The position numbers and the translations under genes were made by a program. The notes under the pieces were generated by a model. That model was not told where the DNA came from. It saw nothing but the letters and a program-made list of their open reading frames with translations, and did not search any database. Shown here in pieces: positions 8,677 to 18,187 of a DNA stretch of 64,000 nt. The DNA lies in the NCBI GenBank assembly GCA_025363575.1, contig JANYDM010000084.1, positions 1 to 64,000 on the forward strand, read 5' to 3'. The stretch is from Betaproteobacteria bacterium. GTDB taxonomy: Bacteria; Pseudomonadota; Gammaproteobacteria; Burkholderiales; SG8-41. Each line of letters starts with the position of its first letter. The stretch's first letter is position 1.

Positions 8677-9645
8677 ATGGTTCGCATACTGCCCGCCGTC
8701 ATACTGGGCCTGACTGCCGTCAGCGGCTACGCTCAGGACTTTCCCGCGCATGCCATCAATCTCATCGTGCCGAACCCTCCCGGTGGTATGAACCAGATCC
8801 ATGCGCAGCCGCTGGGCGCGGTGATCGAAAAACTCTACAAGCAGCCCGCGCCGGTGCTCAACAAGCCTGGCGGCACCGCCGCCGCCGGCACGGCATTCGT
8901 CGCGAACCAGTCGCCTGACGGCTACAACCTGCTGGTGACGACGCCCAACCTTTATCTTGCGACTGAGAAAGACAAGCTGTTCGGCATCCAGTCGCCTTAT
9001 ACGCTCGAGCAAATCGTGCCTGTCGCGCTGCTCTCGGCCGATCCGCTCGCGTTTTGCGTGCAAACCGAAAACCCGATCAAGTCGGTCAAGGAACTCGTCG
9101 CCGCCGCGAAAGCAAAACAAGGCGCAATGTCTTTTTCGTCATCCGGCCCGTATGGCATCACCCATGTGCCTGCGGCGATGTTCCTGGACGCGGCCGGCAT
9201 CAAGATGCGCCACGTGCCGACCACCGGTGGCGGGCCCGCGGTAATCCAGCTTCTGGGCGGCCATGTGGACGTGCATGACGGCGGACTCGCCGCAGTGTTC
9301 CCGCATATCAAATCGGGCAAGCTGCGCGCCCTCGGGCTGACCGACGTCAAACGCTCGCCCTCGCTGTCCGACGTGCCGACGATGAAAGAATCCGGTTACG
9401 ACGTCGAAGCCTATCTGTGGGTCGGATTGTTTACGACCGCCGGCGTGCCCGAAGCCACGATGACAAAGCTGCGCGACGTGATTCGCAAGTCTGTTGCCGA
9501 TCCGCTTTTCCACGATGCAATGACCAAGTCGCAGGTTGTGATCGATTATCGTGACGCGCCGGAATTCCGGAAATTTTTTGACGCCGATTACAAACGCATG
9601 GCGGTGGCGGTCAAAGCCATCGGCCGCCTCGAAGAAGCGAAGTAG
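8677..9645 (+). CDS. Bug/TctC-type solute-binding receptor (divergent)
   Basis: A 322-residue periplasmic receptor of the tripartite tricarboxylate transporter (TTT) family. A signal peptide ends near residue 19 (GYAQ). The ligand-clamp region reads IVPNPPGGMNQ, so the conserved Asp that usually follows PGG is Asn. Later motifs (PDGYNLLV, KLRALGLTDVKRSP, LSDVPTMKESGY) are typical. GAGGAG at 8666-8671 selects ATG 8677 over upstream codons. The gene precedes an enolase-superfamily enzyme by 22 bp, so it probably delivers that enzyme's acid substrate. No TctAB membrane partner is adjacent. Confidence 0.88.
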   Translation: MVRILPAVILGLTAVSGYAQDFPAHAINLIVPNPPGGMNQIHAQPLGAVIEKLYKQPAPVLNKPGGTAAAGTAFVANQSPDGYNLLVTTPNLYLATEKDKLFGIQSPYTLEQIVPVALLSADPLAFCVQTENPIKSVKELVAAAKAKQGAMSFSSSGPYGITHVPAAMFLDAAGIKMRHVPTTGGGPAVIQLLGGHVDVHDGGLAAVFPHIKSGKLRALGLTDVKRSPSLSDVPTMKESGYDVEAYLWVGLFTTAGVPEATMTKLRDVIRKSVADPLFHDAMTKSQVVIDYRDAPEFRKFFDADYKRMAVAVKAIGRLEEAK

Positions 9646-9667
9646 TTCCGGCAATCCGGGTGACGTA

Positions 9668-10816
9668 ATGGACACTTCCTCAGCATCGCGTCCCGCGCCA
9701 GCAGGCACGCGCGCGAAAATAAAGTGCATCGAGGCAATCGCGGTCAGCCTGCCGATGCGAAAGCCGATGAAAATGGCCGGCGTGCTGATCGAGGCTGCGG
9801 ACAATGTGCTGGTGAGAATCGAAACGGATGCCGGCATCGTCGGCTGGGGCGAAGCCGCCTCAGCGCCGGCCATGACCGGCGAAACGGTCGAGAGCATGCT
9901 GGCGGCCATCCGCCACATGGCCCCCGCGCTGCTCGATGCCGGCATCGACGACATCGGTGCCGTCAGCGCGCGCATGGACCGGCTGATGTACTACAACCAG
10001 TCGGCAAAATCCGCGGTCGAAATGGCATTGCACGACGCGCTTGGCAAAGCGCTGGACAAACCCGTATACGAGTTGCTCGGTGGCAGCCAACGCTCGCGCG
10101 TGCCGGTATTGTGGCTGCTCGGAACCGGCAGCACCGAAGGCGATGTTGCCGAAGCGTGCAGCAAGCAGGCAGCCGGCTTCGTTGCGTTCAAAGTCAAGGT
10201 TGGCATCGGTGACCCGCTGGCCGATGCCGCGCGCACGCGCCGCGTGTGCGAAGCGCTCGGCCAAGGCATGCTGATTTCGACGGACGCCAATCAGGGTTAC
10301 GACGTGGCCGCGGCATTGGCATATGTGAACGCTTTGGAAGGCGCGGGACTGGATTTCTTTGAGCAGCCGATTGCCGGACACGATGTCGAAGGCATGGCGA
10401 AAATCGCTGCTGCCACGCGCATTCCGCTCGGTTTCGACGAAGGGTTGCACAGCCTTGATGATCTGCTGCGCCACCACGATTCGAAGGCCGCGCGCGGCTG
10501 CAGTCTTAAAACAATCAAGCTCGGCGGCCTGGCCGGCGTGGCGCGCGCCGCCGGGTTGTGCCGCCAGCTCGACATGAAAGTCAATCTCGCGTGCAAGGTC
10601 GCGGAGTCAAGCATCGCCGCCGCCGCGATGATGCATCTCGCCGCGGCAGTGCCTGCCGTCGAATGGGGAGTCAGCCTGTCGAATCAATATCTCGCCGACG
10701 ACCTCGTGCGCGCACCCGTGAGCGTGATCGACGGCCATGCCGAAGTGCCGGCGGGCGCCGGTCTCGGCGTCGAAGTCGACGAAGCGCGCGTACGCCGTTA
10801 TCAGCGCAAGGTTTAG
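9668..10816 (+). CDS. Mandelate racemase/muconate lactonizing enzyme family (enolase superfamily)
   Basis: A 382-residue enolase-superfamily enzyme. The barrel residues are visible: the KxK pair Lys175/Lys177, metal ligands Asp206 (TDANQG), Glu232 (FEQP) and Asp257 (FDEG), and a second general base in SLKTIKLGG (Lys281 or Lys284). A lysine at that position assigns it to the muconate-lactonizing subgroup, not the His/Asp mandelate racemase or sugar-acid dehydratase subgroups. Substrates there include muconates, dipeptides and N-acyl amino acids. ATG 9668 is chosen because upstream frame overlaps the receptor gene. It is translationally close to the Bug gene. Confidence 0.88.
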   Translation: MDTSSASRPAPAGTRAKIKCIEAIAVSLPMRKPMKMAGVLIEAADNVLVRIETDAGIVGWGEAASAPAMTGETVESMLAAIRHMAPALLDAGIDDIGAVSARMDRLMYYNQSAKSAVEMALHDALGKALDKPVYELLGGSQRSRVPVLWLLGTGSTEGDVAEACSKQAAGFVAFKVKVGIGDPLADAARTRRVCEALGQGMLISTDANQGYDVAAALAYVNALEGAGLDFFEQPIAGHDVEGMAKIAAATRIPLGFDEGLHSLDDLLRHHDSKAARGCSLKTIKLGGLAGVARAAGLCRQLDMKVNLACKVAESSIAAAAMMHLAAAVPAVEWGVSLSNQYLADDLVRAPVSVIDGHAEVPAGAGLGVEVDEARVRRYQRKV

Positions 10817-10934
10817 CTTGCGCGCGCAATTTGTTCTACCGGCCCTGACGGACTAGAATACGCGCGCATATCAGACCATAGGCGTTCGAACGCCAGGCGC
10901 AAGAACTGGGAGTCAACTTTAGGAGGAATAGATT

Positions 10935-11969
10935 ATGACAATTTCCCGCCGCAAAGTATTGCAGGGCCTCGCCGCGGCTCCCGCGTTGTTGACCGCTACA
11001 CGCATGGGTTATGCCGCCGACGCCAAGGCCGCCAAGACCATCAAGATCTCCCACCAGTTTCCCGGCGGGACCATCGACAAGGGCGATTTTCGCGACCGGC
11101 TCACGCGCAAATTTGCCGCCGAAGTCGAAAAGCGCACGGCGGGCTCGCTCAAGTTCGAGGTCTACCCCGGCTCTTCCCTGATGAAAACCGTCGCGCAGTT
11201 TTCTGCTCTGCGCAATGGCGCACTCGACATGAGCCTCTACCCGCTTGCCTACGCCGGCGGCGAAGTGCAGGAACTCAACATCGGCCTCATGCCGTGCATG
11301 GTGACTTCGTACGAACAAGGCTTTGCGTGGAAAAAGGCCGAGATCGGTCGCGAGCTCACCAAGCTGCTCGACGCGAAAGGCGTCAAGATTGTGACTTGGA
11401 TCTGGCAGGCCGGCGGCACCGCGTCGCGCAACAATCCGGTCGTCGCACCTGATGACGTGAAGGGCCTGAAGATCCGCGGCGGCAGTCGTGAGATGGACCT
11501 CATGCTGAAAGCGGCCGGCGGCATCATCTCAAGCGTGCCGTCTAACGAAATTTATCCGGCGATGCAGACGGGCTCACTCGACGCCGCGGTCACCTCCTCG
11601 ACGAGCCTGATCTCGTTTCGGCTCGAGGAAATTTCCAAGGCGCTCACGTCCGGGCGCGGCAAGAGTTTCTGGTACATGCTCGAGCCGCTGCTCATGTCCA
11701 AGAATGTTTTCGACGCCCTTACGCCCGCCCAGCAAAAGGCCGTCATGGACGTGGGCCTCGAGCTCGAAACTTTCGCCACCGCTTCGGCCAAGGAAGACGA
11801 CGAAGCCGTGGCCGCGGTGTACAAAAAGGTCAATGCGAAAGTGGTCGACATGGACCAGGCTGTGGTTGACCGCTGGCGCAAGATCGCGGAAGAAGCGGCG
11901 TGGACAGATTTCTCCAAACGTAGTGCCGACTGTGAGCGCTTCCTCAAATTGGCGAAAGCCGTGGCGTGA
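10935..11969 (+). CDS. dctP: TRAP transporter solute-binding protein (DctP family)
   Basis: A 344-residue DctP-type periplasmic receptor. The N-terminus has a twin-arginine-like signal (SRRKVLQG followed by a hydrophobic stretch ending ATRMGYA). The mature protein has the TRAP pattern: ISHQFPGG, VEKRTAGSLKFEVYPGS, the conserved DDVKGLKIRG with the carboxylate-binding Arg, and a C-terminal long helix. It starts at ATG 10935 after AGGAGGAAT. With the next two genes it forms a complete Na+-driven TRAP system for a carboxylate. The 118-bp spacer upstream separates it from the enolase-superfamily gene. Confidence 0.92.
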   Translation: MTISRRKVLQGLAAAPALLTATRMGYAADAKAAKTIKISHQFPGGTIDKGDFRDRLTRKFAAEVEKRTAGSLKFEVYPGSSLMKTVAQFSALRNGALDMSLYPLAYAGGEVQELNIGLMPCMVTSYEQGFAWKKAEIGRELTKLLDAKGVKIVTWIWQAGGTASRNNPVVAPDDVKGLKIRGGSREMDLMLKAAGGIISSVPSNEIYPAMQTGSLDAAVTSSTSLISFRLEEISKALTSGRGKSFWYMLEPLLMSKNVFDALTPAQQKAVMDVGLELETFATASAKEDDEAVAAVYKKVNAKVVDMDQAVVDRWRKIAEEAAWTDFSKRSADCERFLKLAKAVA

Positions 11970-12520
11970 CCTTAGCGTCTGCGCCGCAGACAAGCGTTCC
12001 GACCGGCCATCCCCCGCGCGGCGTATTCGAGCGCGCTGCGGCGTGGTTGAAGATAGTCAACCAGATCGCAGCCGTCATCGGCGCCGTCGCCACCGGCACT
12101 GCCGCCTGCGTGCTGACGTGGGAGGCCACCGCCCGCTATCTCTTTAAAATTCCCAGTGACTGGCAGGACGAGGTCACGATTTTTCTGCTGGTCGGCGCGA
12201 CCTTCCTGTCGGCCGGGTGGGTGCAGCAAGGGCGCGGCCACGTCGGTATCCAGGCGCTGGGCGCGGTGCTGCCGCCCGCCGCGGACCGCGTTCGTCGCTT
12301 CTTGAGCGATATCGTCACGCTGGTCTTCTGCCTGTTCTTCGGTTGGAAATGCTGGTCGCTCCTGATCCTGGCAGTGAAAGACGGGCAGATTTCCGGCTCC
12401 GCTTTCGGCGCTCCGCTGTGGATTCCGTACGGCTGCATGGCACTCGGCATGACGCTGCTCGTGCTGGTACTGATCGAGCAGGTGGTCACCCGCCAATCCT
12501 TGCGGACTGTCGCTCCATAA
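11966..12520 (+). CDS. dctQ: TRAP transporter small permease (DctQ family)
   Basis: A 184-residue inner-membrane protein with four hydrophobic helices, the size of DctQ. The WEATARYLFKIPSDWQDE stretch after helix 1 matches the DctQ family signature. The start is GTG 11966, overlapping the dctP stop by four bases (GTGA), and the stop overlaps the dctM start (TAATG). These overlaps show translational coupling of all three subunits. The first 30 residues are polar and cytoplasmic. Confidence 0.9.
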   Translation: MTLASAPQTSVPTGHPPRGVFERAAAWLKIVNQIAAVIGAVATGTAACVLTWEATARYLFKIPSDWQDEVTIFLLVGATFLSAGWVQQGRGHVGIQALGAVLPPAADRVRRFLSDIVTLVFCLFFGWKCWSLLILAVKDGQISGSAFGAPLWIPYGCMALGMTLLVLVLIEQVVTRQSLRTVAP

Positions 12521-13878
12521 TGTCGACGCTGCAGCTCGGCCTGCTCTACGGCGGCACCACGCTGCTGATCCTGTTTTCCGGCATGCCCATCGCGTTCGCG
12601 CTCGGTACGGTCGCCACCATATTCATGTTGTTCTTCATGCCGCTTGCGTCGCTCGACACCGTGGCGCAAAACGTCTACGAGGAAATGGCGAGCATTACGC
12701 TGCTCACGATACCGCTGTTTATCCTGAAGGGCGCGGCCATCGGCAAATCGCGCGCCGGGCGCGACTTGTATTCAGCGCTGCATGTCTGGTTGCACAAGAT
12801 TCCGGGCGGCCTCGGCATCGCCGTGACGCTGGCGTGCGGTTTGTTTGCGGCCATGGCCGGCTCGAGCGCGGCAACGTGTTCGGCGATCGGCAGCTCCGCC
12901 ATCCCGGAAATGCGCGAGCGCGGTTACTCGTCGCGACTGGCGGCGGGCCTCGTTGCCGCCGGCGGTACGCTCGGCATCCTGCTGCCGCCGTCGATCACGC
13001 TGATTCTCTATGCGGTAGCGGCCGAGCAATCGTTGGGCCGGTTGTTTCTCGCCGGCATCGGGCCGGGCCTATTGCTGGTCGTTATCTTCGCGGTCTACGG
13101 CATGTTGCGCTATAACTTTGAGCACCGCCGCGCCCGTGCACACGCCGATGCGGGCGGCGAAAGCGCCCGCATCCTGCAGGTGGATACCTACACGATGGCG
13201 GAACGCTTTGCGGCCATCCCGCGCGTTGCGCCTTTCCTGATTCTGCTGATCGGTGTAATGCTCGCGCTCTACGGCGGCTTCGCGACGCCCTCGGAAACGG
13301 CGGGCCTCGGCGCCGTGCTTGCGCTGATTCTGATTGCGGCAATCTACGGCGCGTGGAAGCTGACCGACGTGAAGCCCATCTTCGCCAGCACGCTGTCGGA
13401 AGCAACCATGCTGATGATGATTATCGGCATGTCGCTGTTTTATTCGTACGTGATGAGCTATCTGCACATCAGCCAGAGTGCCGCCGAATGGATCGTCGGA
13501 CTGCATCTCTCGCGCTGGATGCTTTTTCTGGCGGTGGCAGTGTTGGTCGTGGTGCTCGGATTTTTTCTGCCGCCGGTCAGCATTATCCTGATGACGGCGC
13601 CCATCATTCTGCCGCCGCTGCGAACAGAAGGCTTCGACCTGATCTGGTTCGGCGTCGTGATGTCGGTCATCATGGAGATGGGGCTGATCCATCCGCCGGT
13701 GGGCCTCAATATTTTCGTCATCAATAAGATCGCGCCCGACATTCCGCTCGGCGACATTATCTGGGGCACGCTGCCCTTCGTATTCCTGATAATGTTTGCC
13801 GTGCTGCTGCTCTGCCTGTTCCCCGGCATTTCCACCTGGATGCCCGATCACTTCCTGGGCGAGGCGATCCGGCGCTGA
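12520..13878 (+). CDS. dctM: TRAP transporter large permease (DctM family)
   Basis: A 452-residue polytopic membrane protein of the DctM family, usual length with about twelve helices. Family hallmarks include the glycine-rich AAMAGSSAATCSAIGS loop, GTLGILLPPSITLILY and the later PPVGLNIFVI. It carries the substrate and sodium path of the TRAP transporter. The frame is open for 100 codons upstream inside dctQ, but ATG 12520 overlapping the dctQ stop by one base is clearly the start. It converges with the minus-strand dehydrogenase gene, leaving 30 bp between stops and no clear terminator. Confidence 0.92.
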   Translation: MSTLQLGLLYGGTTLLILFSGMPIAFALGTVATIFMLFFMPLASLDTVAQNVYEEMASITLLTIPLFILKGAAIGKSRAGRDLYSALHVWLHKIPGGLGIAVTLACGLFAAMAGSSAATCSAIGSSAIPEMRERGYSSRLAAGLVAAGGTLGILLPPSITLILYAVAAEQSLGRLFLAGIGPGLLLVVIFAVYGMLRYNFEHRRARAHADAGGESARILQVDTYTMAERFAAIPRVAPFLILLIGVMLALYGGFATPSETAGLGAVLALILIAAIYGAWKLTDVKPIFASTLSEATMLMMIIGMSLFYSYVMSYLHISQSAAEWIVGLHLSRWMLFLAVAVLVVVLGFFLPPVSIILMTAPIILPPLRTEGFDLIWFGVVMSVIMEMGLIHPPVGLNIFVINKIAPDIPLGDIIWGTLPFVFLIMFAVLLLCLFPGISTWMPDHFLGEAIRR

Positions 13879-13908
13879 CGCGAATATTCCGGTCAACCCG
13901 GCGCCTGA

Positions 13909-16860
13909 TCACACAAGCGCTTGTTGCAATACGCGCGCGACATGCACGGCAGCGCGCTGCGCGCCGTCGCGGATCTGATGACGGCAGCTCGTGCCGTCGG
14001 CGACGATCAGCGTATCAGCCGGCGCGGCGCGCACTTTCGGCAGCAGGTTCGCTTCCGCCATCTTCATCGAAATGTCGTAATGCGCGGATTCGAGGCCGAA
14101 ACTTCCGGCCATGCCGCAACAACTCGATTCGATGGTTTCCACCGCAAGGCCGGGCACGAGCTTCAATGTCTTATGCACGGCGGGCATGACGTCGAAAGCT
14201 TTCTGGTGGCAATGACCGTGCAGCAACGCTTGCGTCTGCGGCAGCGCTTTCAGCTTGAGCTTGAGACGGCCCGCATCCGACTCGCGTGCGATGAATTCCT
14301 CGAACAGCAGCGCGTGCAGCGCCAGCGCGGCGCTTTCCTTACCCGGCAGCATCGAAAGAAATTCGTCGCGCAGCCCGAGCAGGCAGGCAGGCTCGAGACC
14401 GACGATCGGCACGCCGCGTTCAATGAACGGCTGCAGCGCAGTCAACATGCGTTGCGCTTCCACGCGCGCTTCGTCGACGAGGCCGGCAGCCAGAAACGTG
14501 CGGCCGCAGCATAACGGGCGCCCGTCATCTAAGGCGCGCGGTAGATGCACGATGTAACCGGCGGCGCGCAGCACGGCGAGTGCCGCGCGTGCATTGTCGG
14601 GCTCGAAATAGTTGTTGAACGTATCGACCAGGAGAACGACTTCGCCGTTGACGGCGCCGCCACCGACCGTTGCCCCGGGGCGCGTCGCGAACGTGTCGCC
14701 TTGCCACTGCGGCAGCGACCGGCGCGCGGACAGGCCCAGCAGCTTTTCAGAAAGGAAGGCCAGCCCGGGAACGGCATCGCGCAAATTTGCGAGCCACGCG
14801 AACCGCGCCGCCCATGGCGCGTAGCGCGGCAGGTAAGCGATCAGGCGGTCCCTCAACCTTAAGCCGTGCCGCTTGCGATAGTGATGCAGGAACTCGACCT
14901 TCATCTTCGCCATGTCGACGCCGGTCGGACATTCGCGCTTGCAGCCTTTGCACGACACGCAAAGATCCATCGTCGCGAACATTTCGTCCGCCACGAATGC
15001 GTCTCCATGCGCGTGCGGCAGCTGGCCTGACAATGCAAGGCGCAGCGTGTTGGCGCGCCCGCGCGTCAGGTGCTGCTCTTCGCCGGTGACGCGGAACGAC
15101 GGGCACATGGTACCGGCGTCGAACTTGCGACAATGGCCGTTGTTGTTGCACATCTCGATCGCTTTGGCGAAGCCGTCCCCGCGATGCTCCGCGCCGGCTT
15201 CCCATTCTGACCAGTCGAGCACGGTCTGCAGTTTCTGCACGGCGTAGCCGGGCTTGAAGCGGAACAGCGTGCGGTCATCCATTCTCGACGGGCGCACGAT
15301 CTTGCCGGGATTCATCATGCCGCGCGGGTCGAAAATGTCTTTGACCTCCTCGAACGCGTGCGTGATGCGCGGCCCGAACATTGGCGCGATCCATTCGGAG
15401 CGCACGAGGCCGTCGCCGTGCTCGCCCGAATAAGCGCCCTTGTATTCACGCACCATCGCGGCGGCTTCCTCGGCGATTGCGCGCATCTTGCGCGCGCCGT
15501 CCTCGCGCATGTTGAGGATGGGCCGCACGTGCAGGCAACCAACCGACGCATGCGCGTACCAAGTGCCGCGCGTGCCGTGTTTTTCGAATACGCGCGTCAA
15601 CCGGTCGGTGTATTCGGCAAGATGCTCGAGCGGCACCGCGCAGTCCTCTATGAACGAGACCGGCTTGCCGTCACCTTTCATCGACATCATAATGTTGAGG
15701 CCGGCCTTGCGCACTTCCCAAAAATCGCGCTGCAACGCCGGATCGCTGATTTCCACCACACTGCCAGGCAGGCCGAGCTCACCCATTAGCTCGACGAGCT
15801 GCTTCAACTTCGCGAGTTGCTCGTCTTTGTCGTCGCCTGCGAACTCGACGAGCAGAATCGCGTCAGGGTCGCCCTGCACGCAGCGGTCGACAGTAGAACG
15901 AAAGGCCGGATTCGAGCGTGCGAGGCCTATCATCGTGCGGTCGACCAGCTCTACTGCGACCGGCTTCAGCTTGACGATGTGCTGCGGCGCTTCCATCGCG
16001 CGGTAGAACGTCGGGAAATGGCAGATGCCCAGCGTCTTGTGTTTCGGCAACGGCGAGAGATTCAGATGCAGCCGCTTGGAATATGCGAGCGTGCCTTCCG
16101 AGCCGACCAGCAGATGCGACATGTTATGCCCGTCGCCGTTGACCGTATCGAGGTTATAGCCGCCGACACGGCGCAGCACCTTCGGAAAGCGGTGCTCGAT
16201 TTCCTCGGCCTCGCGCGCAGCGATGGCGCGGATTTTCTTCACGAGATCGATGTAGCCTTGCGGCGCCGCAAAACCCGCGAGGTCCGCGGGCACGTGACCG
16301 AAATTGAACTCCGCGCCGTCCGCCAGCACGGCGTCGATCGCGCGCACGTTGTGCACCATGTTGCCGTAGCGGATGGAGCGCGAACCACAACTGTTGTTGC
16401 CCGCCATGCCGCCGAGGGTCGCCTGCGCGCTGGTCGACACGTCGACGGGGTACCACAAACCGTGCGGCTTCAGCCACGTGTTGAGCTGATCGAGCACGAC
16501 ACCGGGTTGCACGGCAACGGTGGCGGCATCGCGGTCGAAGGACAGAATCTGGTTGAGGTGTTTGCTGTCATCGATAATCAGTGCGGCGCCGACCGTCTGC
16601 CCGCATTGCGAAGTGCCGCCGCCGCGGGGCAAAACTGCAACGCCTTCTTCGCGTGCGATCTGCAGTGCGATCTGCGCGTCGCTGTCGGTTTTCGGAATGA
16701 CGACGCCGACGGGTTCGATCTGATAGATCGATGCGTCGGTCGAATAGCGTCCGCGCGAATAAGCGTCGAACAATACCTCGGCCTGCGTTTCGCGCTTGAG
16801 GCGCCGTGCGAGCGGACTCGCGCCGGCGCGCGGATGCAGCTTGATCGTGGCAGTGTTCAT
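13909..16860 (-). CDS. Fused FAD-linked oxidase / Fe-S dehydrogenase (GlcD-GlcF type)
   Basis: A 983-residue protein in three parts. The first 500 residues or so are a PCMH-type FAD domain (PRGGGTSQCGQ, GGMAGNNSCGSRSIRYG) and a FAD-oxidase C-terminal domain (HASVGCLHVRPI, SGEHGDGLVRSEW). The middle has 4Fe-4S cysteines (CVSCKGCKRECP, with another pair near NNNGHCRKF). The last 250 residues carry two cysteine-rich CCG-type modules (GLEPACLLG, SSCCGMAGSFG). Such enzymes oxidise D-lactate, glycolate or D-2-hydroxyglutarate to 2-oxoacids and pass electrons to quinone. ATG 16860 (MNTATIK) is preferred over a start 39 bp upstream. It is divergent from the aminotransferase. Confidence 0.9.
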   Translation of the reverse strand: MNTATIKLHPRAGASPLARRLKRETQAEVLFDAYSRGRYSTDASIYQIEPVGVVIPKTDSDAQIALQIAREEGVAVLPRGGGTSQCGQTVGAALIIDDSKHLNQILSFDRDAATVAVQPGVVLDQLNTWLKPHGLWYPVDVSTSAQATLGGMAGNNSCGSRSIRYGNMVHNVRAIDAVLADGAEFNFGHVPADLAGFAAPQGYIDLVKKIRAIAAREAEEIEHRFPKVLRRVGGYNLDTVNGDGHNMSHLLVGSEGTLAYSKRLHLNLSPLPKHKTLGICHFPTFYRAMEAPQHIVKLKPVAVELVDRTMIGLARSNPAFRSTVDRCVQGDPDAILLVEFAGDDKDEQLAKLKQLVELMGELGLPGSVVEISDPALQRDFWEVRKAGLNIMMSMKGDGKPVSFIEDCAVPLEHLAEYTDRLTRVFEKHGTRGTWYAHASVGCLHVRPILNMREDGARKMRAIAEEAAAMVREYKGAYSGEHGDGLVRSEWIAPMFGPRITHAFEEVKDIFDPRGMMNPGKIVRPSRMDDRTLFRFKPGYAVQKLQTVLDWSEWEAGAEHRGDGFAKAIEMCNNNGHCRKFDAGTMCPSFRVTGEEQHLTRGRANTLRLALSGQLPHAHGDAFVADEMFATMDLCVSCKGCKRECPTGVDMAKMKVEFLHHYRKRHGLRLRDRLIAYLPRYAPWAARFAWLANLRDAVPGLAFLSEKLLGLSARRSLPQWQGDTFATRPGATVGGGAVNGEVVLLVDTFNNYFEPDNARAALAVLRAAGYIVHLPRALDDGRPLCCGRTFLAAGLVDEARVEAQRMLTALQPFIERGVPIVGLEPACLLGLRDEFLSMLPGKESAALALHALLFEEFIARESDAGRLKLKLKALPQTQALLHGHCHQKAFDVMPAVHKTLKLVPGLAVETIESSCCGMAGSFGLESAHYDISMKMAEANLLPKVRAAPADTLIVADGTSCRHQIRDGAQRAAVHVARVLQQALV

Positions 16861-16882
16861 GGGAACGGCAATTATTCGCGGG

Positions 16883-16911
16883 TTGACGCCCCCGCGCAAC
16901 TTAACTATTCT
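16883..16911 (+). promoter_or_regulatory. Sigma-70-like promoter for the aminotransferase gene
   Basis: TTGACG (16883-16888) and TATTCT (16906-16911) are separated by 17 bp. The predicted start of transcription is about 35 bp before ATG 16954. The site lies in the 93-bp divergent spacer, where one regulator could control both flanking genes. Confidence 0.5.
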
Positions 16912-16953
16912 CGCCGCTCCATAAAGTATTGCGCTAATTCAGCGGAGGTTTTT

Positions 16954-18165
16954 ATGTCGTACGCGAGCGGACGCCATTTCCTGCAGATCCCGGGGCCGAC
17001 CAATGTTCCTGACCGCGTGCTGCGCGCAATCGACAATGCGACCATCGACCATCGCGGCCCGACGTTTCAGAAACTCGGCCAGGAAGTGCTTGCGGGATTG
17101 AAGCTGGTATTCAAGACCAACTCTCCTGTCGTCATTTTTCCGGCGTCCGGCACCGGCGCGTGGGAAGCCGCGTTAGTGAATACGCTGTCGGCGGGCGATC
17201 GTGTATTAATGTGCGAAACTGGCCACTTCGCAACGCTGTGGCACGCGATGGCGAAGAAGCTCGGACTAATGCCGGAATTCATCGCAGGCGACTGGCGGCA
17301 CGGCGCCGATCCCGCGACCATCGAGAAACGGCTTGCCGAAGACACCCAGCACACGATCAAAGCCGTGTGCGTCGTGCACAATGAAACCTCGACCGGCGTC
17401 ACCTCGCGCATTGGCGACGTGCGCAAAGCCATCGACAAAGCCGGACATCCGGCGCTTTATCTCGTCGACACCATTTCGTCGCTCGCGTCCATCGATTACC
17501 GGCACGACGAATGGGGCGTCGATGTGACGGTGGCCGGCTCGCAAAAGGGCCTGATGCTGCCGCCGGGCCTGTCGTTCAATGCCGTCAGCGACAAAGCGCT
17601 CGCCGCGACGAAAAAATCCACGCTGCCGAAGTCTTACTGGAGTTGGGAAGACATGCTCGGGCCGAACAAGACCGGCTTCTTCCCTTATACGCCGGCGACC
17701 AACCTGCTCTACGGACTGCGCGAAGCGCTCGCCATGCTGGAGGAAGAAGGGATGGACAACGTATTCAAGCGCCACGAACGGCATGCGGAAGCAACACGAC
17801 GCGCCGTGCGCGCCTGGGGCCTCGAGATTCTGTGCCTGAATGCGGCGGAATATTCGAGTGCGCTCACGGCCGTGCTGATGCCCGATGGCCGCAACGAAGC
17901 CGATTTCCGCAAAGTCGTGCTCGACAATTTCAATATGTCGCTCGGCAGCGGGCTCGGCAAGGCGGCCGGCAAGGTGTTCCGCATCGGTCATCTCGGCGAT
18001 TTCAACGATCTGACGCTCGCCGGCACGCTCGCCGGCGTCGAAATGGGGCTGGACCTCGCGGGCGTTCCTCATAAGAAGGGCGGCATCGCGGCGGCGATGG
18101 ATTACCTGGTGTCGACCAAATTCGCGGCCGCCCGGCAACCCGCAGCCAAGCTCAGCGTCGCTTGA
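16954..18165 (+). CDS. Serine-glyoxylate-type aminotransferase (class V PLP)
   Basis: A 403-residue class V aminotransferase, the length of serine-glyoxylate/alanine-glyoxylate enzymes. The N-terminal GRHFLQIPGPTNVPDRV, the RGPTFQKL stretch and the PLP lysine at residue 198 (GSQKGLMLPPG) match that group. It is expected to transfer an amino group from serine or alanine to glyoxylate, giving glycine. AGCGGAGG lies before ATG 16954, which is chosen against a much longer open frame upstream. Divergence from the GlcD/GlcF-type dehydrogenase fits a shared 2-oxoacid/glyoxylate route. The donor specificity is inferred from family resemblance only. Confidence 0.88.
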   Translation: MSYASGRHFLQIPGPTNVPDRVLRAIDNATIDHRGPTFQKLGQEVLAGLKLVFKTNSPVVIFPASGTGAWEAALVNTLSAGDRVLMCETGHFATLWHAMAKKLGLMPEFIAGDWRHGADPATIEKRLAEDTQHTIKAVCVVHNETSTGVTSRIGDVRKAIDKAGHPALYLVDTISSLASIDYRHDEWGVDVTVAGSQKGLMLPPGLSFNAVSDKALAATKKSTLPKSYWSWEDMLGPNKTGFFPYTPATNLLYGLREALAMLEEEGMDNVFKRHERHAEATRRAVRAWGLEILCLNAAEYSSALTAVLMPDGRNEADFRKVVLDNFNMSLGSGLGKAAGKVFRIGHLGDFNDLTLAGTLAGVEMGLDLAGVPHKKGGIAAAMDYLVSTKFAAARQPAAKLSVA

Positions 18166-18187
18166 AGTAGAAGCACGCGCGCAAACC

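Noticed and set aside
15817..16953. Long open frame upstream of and in frame with the aminotransferase
   Set aside because: It is antisense to the dehydrogenase fusion and has no protein character; high-GC shadow frames like this are common across the window.
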